Below, one piece after another: positions 1 through 6,777 of a DNA stretch of 10,117 bases; position 1 is the stretch's first letter, and every line of letters begins with the position of its first letter. A program made the translations under genes and the position numbers. The DNA is taken from contig PXEC01000090.1 in NCBI GenBank assembly GCA_003566255.1, positions 1 to 10,117 of the forward strand. The letters are read 5' to 3'. Below the pieces are notes generated by a model. That model was not told where the DNA came from. It saw only the letters and a program-made list of their open reading frames with translations, and ran no database searches. The stretch comes from Candidatus Peregrinibacteria bacterium. Its GTDB lineage: Bacteria > Patescibacteriota > Gracilibacteria > UBA1369 > LOWO2-01-FULL-3.

Positions 1-2
1 AA

Positions 3-107
3 CACCGCGTCCTTGCGAATACACTCTCTTACTCCAAGTCGTTTTCTACAAACATTGAAAATGAAGTCTTTTCCGATGATAAAGTAATGCTATACTTGGA
101 AGCATGA
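3..107 (+). CDS. Possible C-terminal tail of an upstream gene (partial)
   Basis: One frame is open from the left edge to a TGA at 105-107. Its stop overlaps the trmD ATG in an ATGA arrangement typical of translationally coupled bacterial genes. The 34 visible residues end in KVMLYLEA, are mixed polar and acidic in composition, and match no family I recognise. In particular they do not read as RimM or ribosomal protein S16, the usual trmD neighbours. The other two + frames stop at 56-58 and 85-87. A 34-codon open stretch is not rare by chance, so the call rests mainly on the 4-nt overlap. The alternative is plain intergenic sequence holding the trmD promoter. Confidence 0.3.
   Translation, partial: HRVLANTLSYSKSFSTNIENEVFSDDKVMLYLEA
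88..103 (+). promoter_or_regulatory. Extended -10 promoter placed for a leaderless trmD mRNA
   Basis: TATACT (91-96) is preceded by TG plus one base (88-90), an extended -10 element. Only 7 nt separate it from the trmD ATG at 104, so transcription would begin at or next to the start codon. No convincing -35 is seen at normal spacing, which extended -10 promoters tolerate. There is no Shine-Dalgarno sequence in the interval. The same arrangement recurs before pyrE, pyrF, pyrK and carA. Confidence 0.55.
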
Positions 108-748
108 AATTCGACATCCTCACAATTTTCCCGCAAATATTTGACTCTTACTTAAAAGAGAGCATCATCAAACGCGCGATAAAGTCAAAAAAAATAGAAA
201 TAAATGTCCACGACATTCGCGAGTTTTCAAAAGACAAGCACAAGAAGGTGGACGACATCCCTTTCGGCGGCGGAGCGGGAATGGTAATGACACCTCAACC
301 GCTACATGACGCAATAAAATACATAAAAAAGAGCAACAAAGGCCCTGTGATATTTTTAACGCCGCACGGATCAACTTTTACCCAAAGCAAAGCTGAAAAA
401 TTAAGCAAACACAAAGAATTGATCCTTCTTTGCGGAAGATACGAAGGGATAGATCAAAGAATACGAGAAACTCTTGTTGATATGGAAATATCAATAGGAA
501 AATTCGTATTAACCGGAGGGGAACTCCCGGCAATGGTGGTAATGGATTGCGTATCACGTCTGGTTCCGGAAGTCCTCGGGAAAGAGGAATCCCATATGGA
601 AGATTCGTTTTCCAAAAAACTGGACAGAAAAAAAGAATACCCCCACTACACAAGACCCGCCGTTTTTAAAGGAATGGAAGTTCCGGAAGTTCTGCTCTCC
701 GGACACCACAAAAAAATAGAGGAGTGGAGGAAAAAGAATCTAAAATAA
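104..748 (+). CDS. trmD: tRNA (guanine-37-N1)-methyltransferase TrmD
   Basis: TrmD transfers a methyl group from S-adenosylmethionine to N1 of G37, next to the anticodon of tRNAs reading CNN codons, and so prevents +1 frameshifting. It is a dimeric SPOUT enzyme with a trefoil knot. The 214-residue product shows the family landmarks in order: DDIPFGGGAGMV at 50-61, GRYEGIDQR at 111-119, the knot segment SIGKFVLTGGELP at 130-142, HYTRP at 181-185, and LSGHHKKIEEWR near the end. It is somewhat shorter than the roughly 240-250 residues of many TrmDs, with the C-terminus trimmed. The start is set by the conserved MKFDILTIFP opening. It is followed after 1 bp by the ATPase-like gene and then ksgA, so two RNA methyltransferases share the apparent operon. 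Its usual partners rimM, rpsP and rplS are not adjacent here. Confidence 0.96.
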   Translation: MKFDILTIFPQIFDSYLKESIIKRAIKSKKIEINVHDIREFSKDKHKKVDDIPFGGGAGMVMTPQPLHDAIKYIKKSNKGPVIFLTPHGSTFTQSKAEKLSKHKELILLCGRYEGIDQRIRETLVDMEISIGKFVLTGGELPAMVVMDCVSRLVPEVLGKEESHMEDSFSKKLDRKKEYPHYTRPAVFKGMEVPEVLLSGHHKKIEEWRKKNLK

Positions 749-749
749 T

Positions 750-2510
750 ATGAGCATAGACTATCTTTTACATATAGCGCCGGTCCTGGCACTGTCTTGC
801 ATCCCGGTAAGCCTCATCATAATAAGATTTTTCTCCGATCTCCTCGCGGGGTACACCACCGGGGTATCGGAAACAACGGTCATCTGCACAACGGAGTTGG
901 AAGCGCTCACAAAAGACACCTTGGGAGTACAAAGCCTGTCCTTCGGCAAATACAGACTTACACCTCATGAAAACAAGAAATTTGTACTATTGGAAGACAT
1001 AGAAACGGATGAAGAAACCAAAATCAAAAAAGCAGATCTTCTCAAAAACGAAGAATTCAAATATATGGGTGCGACAGCGTCACTCTGCAGATTCCAAAAA
1101 ATACAAAATCTGGAGCAAATAATCCTGGATTTCTTTACATCATGCGGACCGGACGAGGGAAAAATAAAGAACCAATATGAGATCCTGGCAAAAGTCCCCT
1201 CCAGCGAAGAAAAAAGATTCTCCAGCGTGGTTGCAATGGACAATTCATCAAAAGAAATCTTTTCATTCGCGAAAGGACAAGCGGGAATATTGTTGAAACA
1301 GTGCACAAGAATGATCTATGACGGCAAAAAAATAGAAATAGACGCGAAACTTCGCAAAAAACTCAAAAACAGGATCTCCAAACTTCATAAAAGCGGCCAA
1401 AAACTTGTAGCCTTCGCTTATAAACCGCTCCCGTTCAAGAGGCTGGATCACTACAGTGAATCATTCGCGGAATCAGACATGGTCTTGTTGGGAATAGTGG
1501 GGCTGGGCGACGTACTGGACACAGATTTGATTTCCGTTGTATCGGATTTGAGATCAATGGGCATTAAAAATTACATTTTATCATCCGGAAAAGAACAAAA
1601 AACAATAGCGATAGGTCACCAACTCGGCATAACTTCACCTCAATATTTTGAAGGGATAGGAAACGAATATCTGGCGGTTCTATCCGACGAACAAGTATGG
1701 AAAATGCTTTCAAACAAAGAAAAAGACTACACATTTTTCAGGCTGACGGAAGCCGACAAACAAAGAGTGATGGACATCCTTCAAAAAAACGGAGAAGTCG
1801 TAACCGTAAACCAAATAAAATCGGGAAAAAATCTTAAAAAAATCCTTGAAGGAATAAAAAAAGAAAAGCGCAAAAAAGATAATTACAGAAAACTCCTTTT
1901 CCACTCTCTCTCCTGTAAAATAATGGAATTGATATTGCTTGTAGCCGCGATACTTTTCCAAGCTCCTTTGGCTCTAACGGTGACTCTCATATTGATACTG
2001 GACTTGACCATAAACCTGATACTTGAAAGCGCTCTAAGCCTTGAAAACGGCCCGACGGAAACTTCAAATGAACTGGGGCATCTCTTTGTGACGGGAGTTT
2101 TTGGGGGAGTCCTTGTAAGCGGCGTATATATATGGAGTTTGATCAGTTTCGGGTGGACTCCGGGAGAAATTTTGTCGCCAACGGACGCGGCATTTCTAAA
2201 ATCCTCCGGCATAGCTTTTGTCTTACTCTGCTTGATTCAAATATGGAACGCTCATAATCTCAAAAGCGCAAAAAAATCGATTCTACTTTTGAATCCGCTT
2301 AAAACCCCCTACCTTACACTCGCGACACTGGCATCGATTTTGTTGGTCTACATATTCACCCGATACGAAGCCATCCGTGACTTCTTCGACATAGGAGAAA
2401 TTACGGCGATGGAATGGAAAATAGTGATTTTCATAAGCTTCTTCATAATCATAATGGAGGAAATCCGCAAACAATTATACAAATGGAACTTACAAGCCAC
2501 GGAAACGTAA
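750..2510 (+). CDS. Catalytically dead, N-truncated P-type-ATPase-like membrane protein
   Basis: The 586-residue product aligns along its length with the second half of P2-type cation ATPases, starting at membrane helix M4. Residues 6-34 match M4, with the ion-site PEGLP changed to PVSLI. Residues 42-56 (TTVIC...LTK) match the phosphorylation loop, but DKTGT reads TELEA, so Thr48 replaces the phosphorylated Asp. A nucleotide-domain KG motif remains at 175-176. TGD is SSG at 278-280. The segment before the hinge (FFRLTEADKQRV, 329-340; QKNGEVV, 345-351) is well kept, yet GDGVND has become NQIKSG (354-359). Six C-terminal hydrophobic segments follow (about 391-405, 408-428, 446-467, 484-499, 519-537, 555-571), like M5-M10. 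M1-M3 and the actuator domain are absent. The frame is intact, which argues against a recent pseudogene. It cannot pump by the known mechanism. A structural or regulatory membrane role, or pairing with a separate subunit, is speculation. The gene begins 1 bp after trmD and is probably translationally coupled. Confidence 0.8.
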   Translation: MSIDYLLHIAPVLALSCIPVSLIIIRFFSDLLAGYTTGVSETTVICTTELEALTKDTLGVQSLSFGKYRLTPHENKKFVLLEDIETDEETKIKKADLLKNEEFKYMGATASLCRFQKIQNLEQIILDFFTSCGPDEGKIKNQYEILAKVPSSEEKRFSSVVAMDNSSKEIFSFAKGQAGILLKQCTRMIYDGKKIEIDAKLRKKLKNRISKLHKSGQKLVAFAYKPLPFKRLDHYSESFAESDMVLLGIVGLGDVLDTDLISVVSDLRSMGIKNYILSSGKEQKTIAIGHQLGITSPQYFEGIGNEYLAVLSDEQVWKMLSNKEKDYTFFRLTEADKQRVMDILQKNGEVVTVNQIKSGKNLKKILEGIKKEKRKKDNYRKLLFHSLSCKIMELILLVAAILFQAPLALTVTLILILDLTINLILESALSLENGPTETSNELGHLFVTGVFGGVLVSGVYIWSLISFGWTPGEILSPTDAAFLKSSGIAFVLLCLIQIWNAHNLKSAKKSILLLNPLKTPYLTLATLASILLVYIFTRYEAIRDFFDIGEITAMEWKIVIFISFFIIIMEEIRKQLYKWNLQATET

Positions 2511-3295
2511 AAAAACTTCTGCAACTCTCCGGCCAAAACGCAAAAAAGTTTTTGGGTCAGAATTTCCTGATAGACAAAAATATTCTGGAAATAATAGTAA
2601 AAAGCGCGGAAATAAATAAGGATGATCACGTTGTGGAAGTCGGTCCGGGACTGGGAGTACTCACACAGGAACTGGCAAAAATCTCAAAAAAAGTCACGAC
2701 CATAGAACTGGACTCATCACTCCTCCCGATTCTTGAGAAAACGCTGGAAGAATACAAAAACATAGAAGTGATAAATATGGATTCTCTCAAATTTCAACCG
2801 CCGGAAACCCCTTATAAAGTGGTGGCGAATATCCCCTACAACATTACTTCACCTCTAATAACACGCTTTCTTCAAAGGCACAATCCGCCCGAATCAATGA
2901 CTCTTCTGGTACAACTGGAAGTAGCGGAAAAAATTTGCGAAAAAGAACCAAAAATGAGCGTTCTTTCTTTACAAGTCGCCATGCACGGAACCGCAAAGAT
3001 CACAAAAAAAGTTTCCCCGACATGCTTTTATCCACCACCGAAAGTCACATCCGCGATTTTACAAATAACCACTTTTCCCCCGACCGATCAGAATTATATC
3101 ACGCCGGAAGAATCCAAAAAAATCCTCAGTTTGGCAAAAAGAGCCTTTTCTCAAAAAAGAAAAAAACTCTCAAACACGCTGGGAAAAAGTGATCCGGAAA
3201 CAGCAAAAACCCTCCAAAAACTGGGGTTTTCAGAAAAACGCCCTCAAACATTATCGGTTCAGGACTGGAAAAAACTGGCCGCCACAAAAATCTGA
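2483..3295 (+). CDS. ksgA: 16S rRNA (adenine-1518/1519-N6,N6)-dimethyltransferase KsgA/RsmA
   Basis: KsgA dimethylates two adjacent adenosines in the 3'-terminal hairpin loop of 16S rRNA, a late checkpoint in 30S assembly; loss gives kasugamycin resistance in other bacteria. From the ATG at 2483 the protein has 270 residues. It shows FLGQNFL at 23-29, the SAM-binding motif EVGPGLGVLT at 52-61, the catalytic NIPY at 117-120 followed by NITSPLI, a CFYPPPKVTSAIL segment at 181-193, and the C-terminal FSQKRKKLSN at 222-231. The frame is open back to an ATG at 2414, but the 23 extra residues have no family counterpart. The chosen start places about 20 residues before FLGQNFL, as in Bacillus KsgA. 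It lies inside the preceding gene (28-bp overlap), with a GGAGGAAA at 2456-2463 that sits rather far upstream. It faces pyrF tail to tail across 4 bp. Confidence 0.95.
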   Translation: MELTSHGNVKKLLQLSGQNAKKFLGQNFLIDKNILEIIVKSAEINKDDHVVEVGPGLGVLTQELAKISKKVTTIELDSSLLPILEKTLEEYKNIEVINMDSLKFQPPETPYKVVANIPYNITSPLITRFLQRHNPPESMTLLVQLEVAEKICEKEPKMSVLSLQVAMHGTAKITKKVSPTCFYPPPKVTSAILQITTFPPTDQNYITPEESKKILSLAKRAFSQKRKKLSNTLGKSDPETAKTLQKLGFSEKRPQTLSVQDWKKLAATKI

Positions 3296-3299
3296 TGAT

Positions 3300-4238
3300 T
3301 TATAAAACCCGTGCCAGATCCTCTTTCATTTCCAAAACGGCTTTTCTCGCGGCTTCTCCATAATCTGCGGGGGCAATCCCAAGTTTTTCGTAAGCAAAAA
3401 TTATTCCACGACTGTTATTCACGATAGCACCCAGTCCGTCATCGTTAAAACAAGGTTTTACATCCTCGGCACCACCTCCCTGCGCCCCGTATCCGGGAAC
3501 CAAAAATATACTGTGAGGCATTATCTTCCTCAGCTTTTCCGCTTGTTCGGGATAAGTGGCCCCCACAACCGCTCCCACAAAACTGTATCCGCTTTCCCCC
3601 GTCTCATTCGCACCCCAACTATCCAACAAATACCCGACAATTTCGTAAACGGACCTGCCGTCATCCATTTTCAAATCCTGCAAATCGCCACTGCTGGGAT
3701 TGGAAGTCTTAACCAGAGAAAAAATCCCTTTTCCATACTTGGCGCATTCCTCAACAAAAGGTTTTACTCCGTCCCATCCCAGATAAGGATTGATTGTGAT
3801 ACTGTCGGCATCAAAAATAGGAGTGACGACCTCATTTTCATCCTCAAAAAAAGAAACCTCCCCAAGAAAAGCTTGGGCATAAGCTTCCGCCGTAGACCCG
3901 ATATCATTTCTTTTGGCATCCGCGATGGTAATAATCCCTTTTTCCTTCGCGTATTTCAAAGTTTCTTCATACGCCCACAATCCTTCATGCCCGAATATCT
4001 CATAAAAAGCGATTTGAGGTTTTACAACCGGCACCAAATCGGAAACCGCATCAATAATACCTTTGTTAAACTCCAAAATGGCATCCGCGGCGGCCTTAAG
4101 CGGAGTTTTATCTCCCTCCGCAAGCGCCTTCCGCTTGATTTCAGCGGGGATTTTATCCAGCCTCGGATCCAACCCGACACAAATAGGAGTTCCCTTTTCC
4201 TTTATCGCCTCAATCAATCTGTCAGCAAAATTCTTCAT
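3300..4238 (-). CDS. pyrF: Orotidine 5'-phosphate decarboxylase (long, type 2 form)
   Basis: PyrF decarboxylates OMP to UMP, the last step of de novo UMP synthesis. The product is 312 residues from the ATG at 4238. It has the barrel's GLDPR at 22-26, a Lys in VVKPQIAFYE (71-80), the catalytic DAKRNDIG at 107-114 (D-x-K-x-x-D-I), VPGYGAQGG at 247-255 and NSRGI at 275-279. Length and the VPGYGAQGG motif fit the type 2 family known from mycobacteria, Myxococcus and Bacteroidetes, not the roughly 230-residue E. coli type. A GTG at 4247 would add three residues, but it overlaps the TATAGT box that precedes the ATG, so the ATG is preferred. It is last in the pyr cluster, 44 bp after pyrE, and converges on ksgA with no clear terminator. 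Confidence 0.95.
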   Translation of the reverse strand: MKNFADRLIEAIKEKGTPICVGLDPRLDKIPAEIKRKALAEGDKTPLKAAADAILEFNKGIIDAVSDLVPVVKPQIAFYEIFGHEGLWAYEETLKYAKEKGIITIADAKRNDIGSTAEAYAQAFLGEVSFFEDENEVVTPIFDADSITINPYLGWDGVKPFVEECAKYGKGIFSLVKTSNPSSGDLQDLKMDDGRSVYEIVGYLLDSWGANETGESGYSFVGAVVGATYPEQAEKLRKIMPHSIFLVPGYGAQGGGAEDVKPCFNDDGLGAIVNNSRGIIFAYEKLGIAPADYGEAARKAVLEMKEDLARVL

Positions 4239-4245
4239 CGGCGCC

Positions 4246-4251
4246 ACTATA
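4246..4251 (-). promoter_or_regulatory. -10-like box TATAGT, 7 nt before the pyrF ATG
   Basis: On the - strand TATAGT (4251 to 4246) is followed by 7 nt and then the pyrF ATG at 4238, matching the spacing seen at trmD. The -35 position has only a weak T-rich match (TTTTGA, 4274-4269, 17-nt spacer). There is no Shine-Dalgarno sequence in the pyrE-pyrF gap. It would give pyrF an internal, leaderless transcript in addition to read-through from pyrE. Confidence 0.4.
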
Positions 4252-4282
4252 CAACAAAGGGTTATAATTCAAAAACAAAAAC

Positions 4283-4927
4283 TCAAATCCCTGCCTTCTC
4301 CGCCCAGCCCGCGGGATCCTTCTTGAAATCCAAAACCGTTTCCAGCTGATCGGCGGGAATATCTCCTTTCTCGGAAGCCACTCCGATGATGTTTGAATAA
4401 TTAGTGAGAGAGGTTAGTCTCAATCCGTTTTTCGTAAAAACTTTAAAAGATTTTGGAATCTCCCAAGTAACAATGGAAAGAATATCTATGACCTCACATC
4501 CTCCTTCATCTCTGACCGCGTTCGCGGCGGCAACGGAAGATCCCCCGGTGGAAATCAAATCCTCAACAATAAGCACTTTTGATCCTTTTTCCAGATGTCC
4601 CTCAATTTGTTTTCCCGCGCCGTGTTCTTTTCTCTCCGGACGAATATAGATCATGGGCTTGCGAAGCTCCTGAGCCAAAAAAGCCGCCCAAGGGATAGCC
4701 GCAGTCGCGGTTCCTCCAACAACATCAAAAACAATGCCTTTATCATCAATTATCTTTTTGAAAGATTCTATTATTTTTTCCCGCGCGTCCACAAATCCTA
4801 TCAATTTTCTATTGTCACAATAAACCGGAGACTTGATGCCGCTCACCCACGTGAAAGGAGGATCCGTTTTCACTTTCACGGCCTCTTTTTGTAGCAAAAC
4901 CTTCGCGATTTCCCTTTCAAGTCCCAT
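4283..4927 (-). CDS. pyrE: Orotate phosphoribosyltransferase
   Basis: PyrE joins orotate to PRPP to make OMP and pyrophosphate. The 214-residue product has a substrate-binding opening with FTWVSGIKSPVYCDNR (25-40), GGTATAAIPWA at 71-81, the mobile catalytic loop RPERKEHGAGKQIEG at 97-110 and the PRPP-binding VLIVEDLISTGGS at 118-130, all as expected for type I phosphoribosyltransferases. The frame extends to a TTG at 4948, but that would bury a near-consensus promoter in coding sequence. The ATG at 4927 lies 6 nt after its -10 box and gives the family-like start MGLEREIAKVLL. The gene follows pyrK by 48 bp and ends in TGA. Confidence 0.95.
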   Translation of the reverse strand: MGLEREIAKVLLQKEAVKVKTDPPFTWVSGIKSPVYCDNRKLIGFVDAREKIIESFKKIIDDKGIVFDVVGGTATAAIPWAAFLAQELRKPMIYIRPERKEHGAGKQIEGHLEKGSKVLIVEDLISTGGSSVAAANAVRDEGGCEVIDILSIVTWEIPKSFKVFTKNGLRLTSLTNYSNIIGVASEKGDIPADQLETVLDFKKDPAGWAEKAGI

Positions 4928-4933
4928 GCCCGG

Positions 4934-4962
4934 AGTATAGATTACCAAAACCTCCGGGTCAA
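4934..4962 (-). promoter_or_regulatory. Near-consensus sigma-70-type promoter for leaderless pyrE
   Basis: On the - strand TTGACC (4962-4957), a 17-nt spacer and TATACT (4939-4934) match the housekeeping consensus at 5 of 6 positions in each box with ideal spacing. The pyrE ATG follows 6 nt after the -10 box, so the start point would fall on or next to the start codon. It lies entirely in the pyrK-pyrE gap. This is the best single promoter in the window, and it decides the pyrE start. Confidence 0.7.
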
Positions 4963-4975
4963 CATTTACAAAACC

Positions 4976-5788
4976 CTAGTAATAATGCTTCTTTCCCTGC
5001 GCATCCCGATGATACTTCCCCAGTTCCGGCAGTTTTTTCAAATAATCAAACTTCATGACAGGACCCTTCCTGCAGACAAGATCCCCCGTATCATCTATCG
5101 CGCATTGCCCGCAAACCCCGATCCCGCATTTCATATATTTTTCCATCGACATAAAACAATCCACATCCGCTTTTTCCGCTATTTCTCCAACCGCAAGCAT
5201 CATTCGTTCCGGACCGCACGTAAAAACCTTGTCTATTTTTTTCTCCTTCAAAACTTTTCGAAGGATTTCAGTTACAAATCCCTTGAATCCGGCTGATCCG
5301 TCATCGGTTGAAATATGAAGATTTATATTGTCCAAACCGAGGATTTTGTGAGTGTACGAAAGTAGCTCCTTGTTTCGGGCTCCCAGCAAAAATTCCACGT
5401 CACAACCTTTTCGAGTCGCTTCATAAGCCGCGAAATACATCGGAGCGGCGCCATAACCTCCCGCCACAACAGCAATATGTTCTCCTTTTGAAAATTTATA
5501 ACAAGTTCCCAAAGGCCCACGAACCCCCACCTTGTCCCCTACTTTCATTTTATGCAAAGCCTCGGAAGCGGGACCAACTTTACACACGGTTATCCAAAAT
5601 TCTTTACCATCATCAAACGCGACAGACATCGGTTTTTCATCAACTCCGGGTATCCACAACATAACAAATTGTCCGGGTTTCGCTCCTAATGAATAGTTAA
5701 AAACGAACGTCTTCGTCACGGAATTTTCCTTAACGATTCTGGCAATCTCCAAAACCTGGAATCTCGAGTCAAATTTTTTTATATCCAT
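4976..5788 (-). CDS. pyrK: Dihydroorotate dehydrogenase electron-transfer subunit PyrK
   Basis: PyrK carries FAD and a [2Fe-2S] cluster and passes electrons from PyrD's FMN to NAD+, forming the class 1B heterotetramer. The 270-residue protein reads as a ferredoxin-reductase-like FAD barrel (PGQFVMLW 38-45, KPMSV 52-56, GVRGPLGT 88-95), an NAD-binding half (AGGYGAAPM 109-117, CGPERMM 191-197) and a C-terminal cluster site with Cys221, Cys226, Cys229 and Cys239. Two details differ from typical PyrK: the flavin-binding R-P-x-S motif has Lys for Arg, and the last Cys spacing is only 9 residues. Related sulfhydrogenase gamma subunits share this fold, but the place directly after pyrD settles the assignment. 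It lies 20 bp after pyrD and ends in TAG. Confidence 0.92.
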   Translation of the reverse strand: MDIKKFDSRFQVLEIARIVKENSVTKTFVFNYSLGAKPGQFVMLWIPGVDEKPMSVAFDDGKEFWITVCKVGPASEALHKMKVGDKVGVRGPLGTCYKFSKGEHIAVVAGGYGAAPMYFAAYEATRKGCDVEFLLGARNKELLSYTHKILGLDNINLHISTDDGSAGFKGFVTEILRKVLKEKKIDKVFTCGPERMMLAVGEIAEKADVDCFMSMEKYMKCGIGVCGQCAIDDTGDLVCRKGPVMKFDYLKKLPELGKYHRDAQGKKHYY

Positions 5789-5794
5789 AAAACA

Positions 5795-5800
5795 ATTTTA
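5795..5800 (-). promoter_or_regulatory. -10-like box TAAAAT, 6 nt before the pyrK ATG
   Basis: On the - strand TAAAAT (5800-5795) is followed by 6 nt and the pyrK ATG at 5788. It sits in the 20-bp pyrD-pyrK gap. No good -35 is visible at 16-18 nt, where the sequence is the end of pyrD. Its position matches the leaderless pattern at trmD, pyrE and pyrF, but an A/T-rich box in a short gap could also arise by chance. Confidence 0.3.
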
Positions 5801-5808
5801 GTAAGAAT

Positions 5809-6729
5809 TTAAGCTTCTTGAGCGCATCCGATAATCTCTTCCAGGCTCTTCACTCCGTTTTTATCGCACCATTCAACCATTTCTTTAACAACTTTTCCGA
5901 ATCCTTCAGCGCCTCGGTAGTAAACCATTGTCCCCATTCCCACCAAGCGCGCGCCAGCCATCATTATTTCAATCGCATCCTCTCCGGTCATAATTCCCCC
6001 CGTTCCGATTATCGGCAAGCCTGTCGCCCTATAAATATCGTAAACGGCTTTGACCGCGGAAGGTTTTATACCGGGTCCGGAAAGTCCCCCCGATTTGTTC
6101 GCCAAAACAGGTCTCCTCAAATCTATATTGATGGCCATTCCATACAAAGTATTTATAGCGCAGAAACCGTCCGCCCCGGCCTTGGCGCAAGCCTCCGCGA
6201 CAGAAGCGATATTTGCCACATTGGGAGTCAGTTTTACAACCAAAGGTCTTCCGGTTCTATCACGACATGCCTTCACAACCGTGGCCGCGTCCGCGGCCAC
6301 ACACGCAAACGGCTTACCATGGGCATCCTCAACATTCGGACATCCAAGATTCAACTCTATTATATCGGGTTCACACTTATCTATTTGTTCAGTCAATTTG
6401 GCAAATCTTTCCGCGGAAGTCTCAACAATATTCGCGATTATGGGTGCCTTCTTATTTTTATTATATTCGGGAAAAGTTTCCTCAACGGCCTTAGCCGCAC
6501 CGGCATCGGAAAGGCCAACGGCATTCAAAAACCATTTATCCGTCCCCAGCATCGTGGGGTTTTTATGCCCCGGGTGCTCTTCCAGCCAAATTGATTTTGT
6601 AGTAACTCCTCCGGCTCCGTTTCTCACAACATTTTTCAAAGAAGAAGCCGTAACACCCAAAATCCCGGAAGCCAACACAGACGGATTCTCAAATTTCACT
6701 CCGCAAAACTCCACTGAAAGATTCACCAT
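5809..6729 (-). CDS. pyrD: Dihydroorotate dehydrogenase, class 1B catalytic subunit
   Basis: PyrD oxidises dihydroorotate to orotate on FMN in the cytoplasm; with PyrK the electrons go to NAD+. The 306-residue barrel shows GGVTTKS at 40-46 (flavin Lys45), NAVGLSD at 69-75, NLGCPN at 127-132 (Cys130 at the catalytic-base position of class 1 enzymes, where class 2 has Ser), VVKLTPN at 164-170, INTLYGM at 192-198, GGLSGPGIKP at 214-223 and GTGGI at 242-246. There is no N-terminal membrane segment, which excludes the quinone-linked class 2 type. The adjacent pyrK supports class 1B. It starts 48 bp after pyrC, with only a weak GTGAG as a possible ribosome site, and has no clear promoter, so it is probably transcribed from pyrB. 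Confidence 0.95.
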   Translation of the reverse strand: MVNLSVEFCGVKFENPSVLASGILGVTASSLKNVVRNGAGGVTTKSIWLEEHPGHKNPTMLGTDKWFLNAVGLSDAGAAKAVEETFPEYNKNKKAPIIANIVETSAERFAKLTEQIDKCEPDIIELNLGCPNVEDAHGKPFACVAADAATVVKACRDRTGRPLVVKLTPNVANIASVAEACAKAGADGFCAINTLYGMAINIDLRRPVLANKSGGLSGPGIKPSAVKAVYDIYRATGLPIIGTGGIMTGEDAIEIMMAGARLVGMGTMVYYRGAEGFGKVVKEMVEWCDKNGVKSLEEIIGCAQEA

Positions 6730-6777
6730 AATAATCTCACGTTATTTCTTCAGAACTTTATCAGAAAACATGAGTCC

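Noticed and set aside
2414-2482. Longer ksgA from ATG 2414
   Set aside because: The 23 added residues lie fully in the preceding gene and have no KsgA counterpart.
3275-3316. Bidirectional terminator between ksgA and pyrF
   Set aside because: The stem is short and bulged with no T-run on either side, so it is too weak to annotate as a terminator.
3513-4349. 278-codon + strand frame opposite pyrF
   Set aside because: Antisense shadow: Arg/Ser/Pro-rich, no domain, and pyrF is certain on the other strand.
4928-4948. TTG start for pyrE adding seven residues
   Set aside because: It would translate through the TATACT box; the ATG at 4927 fits both the promoter geometry and the family N-terminus.
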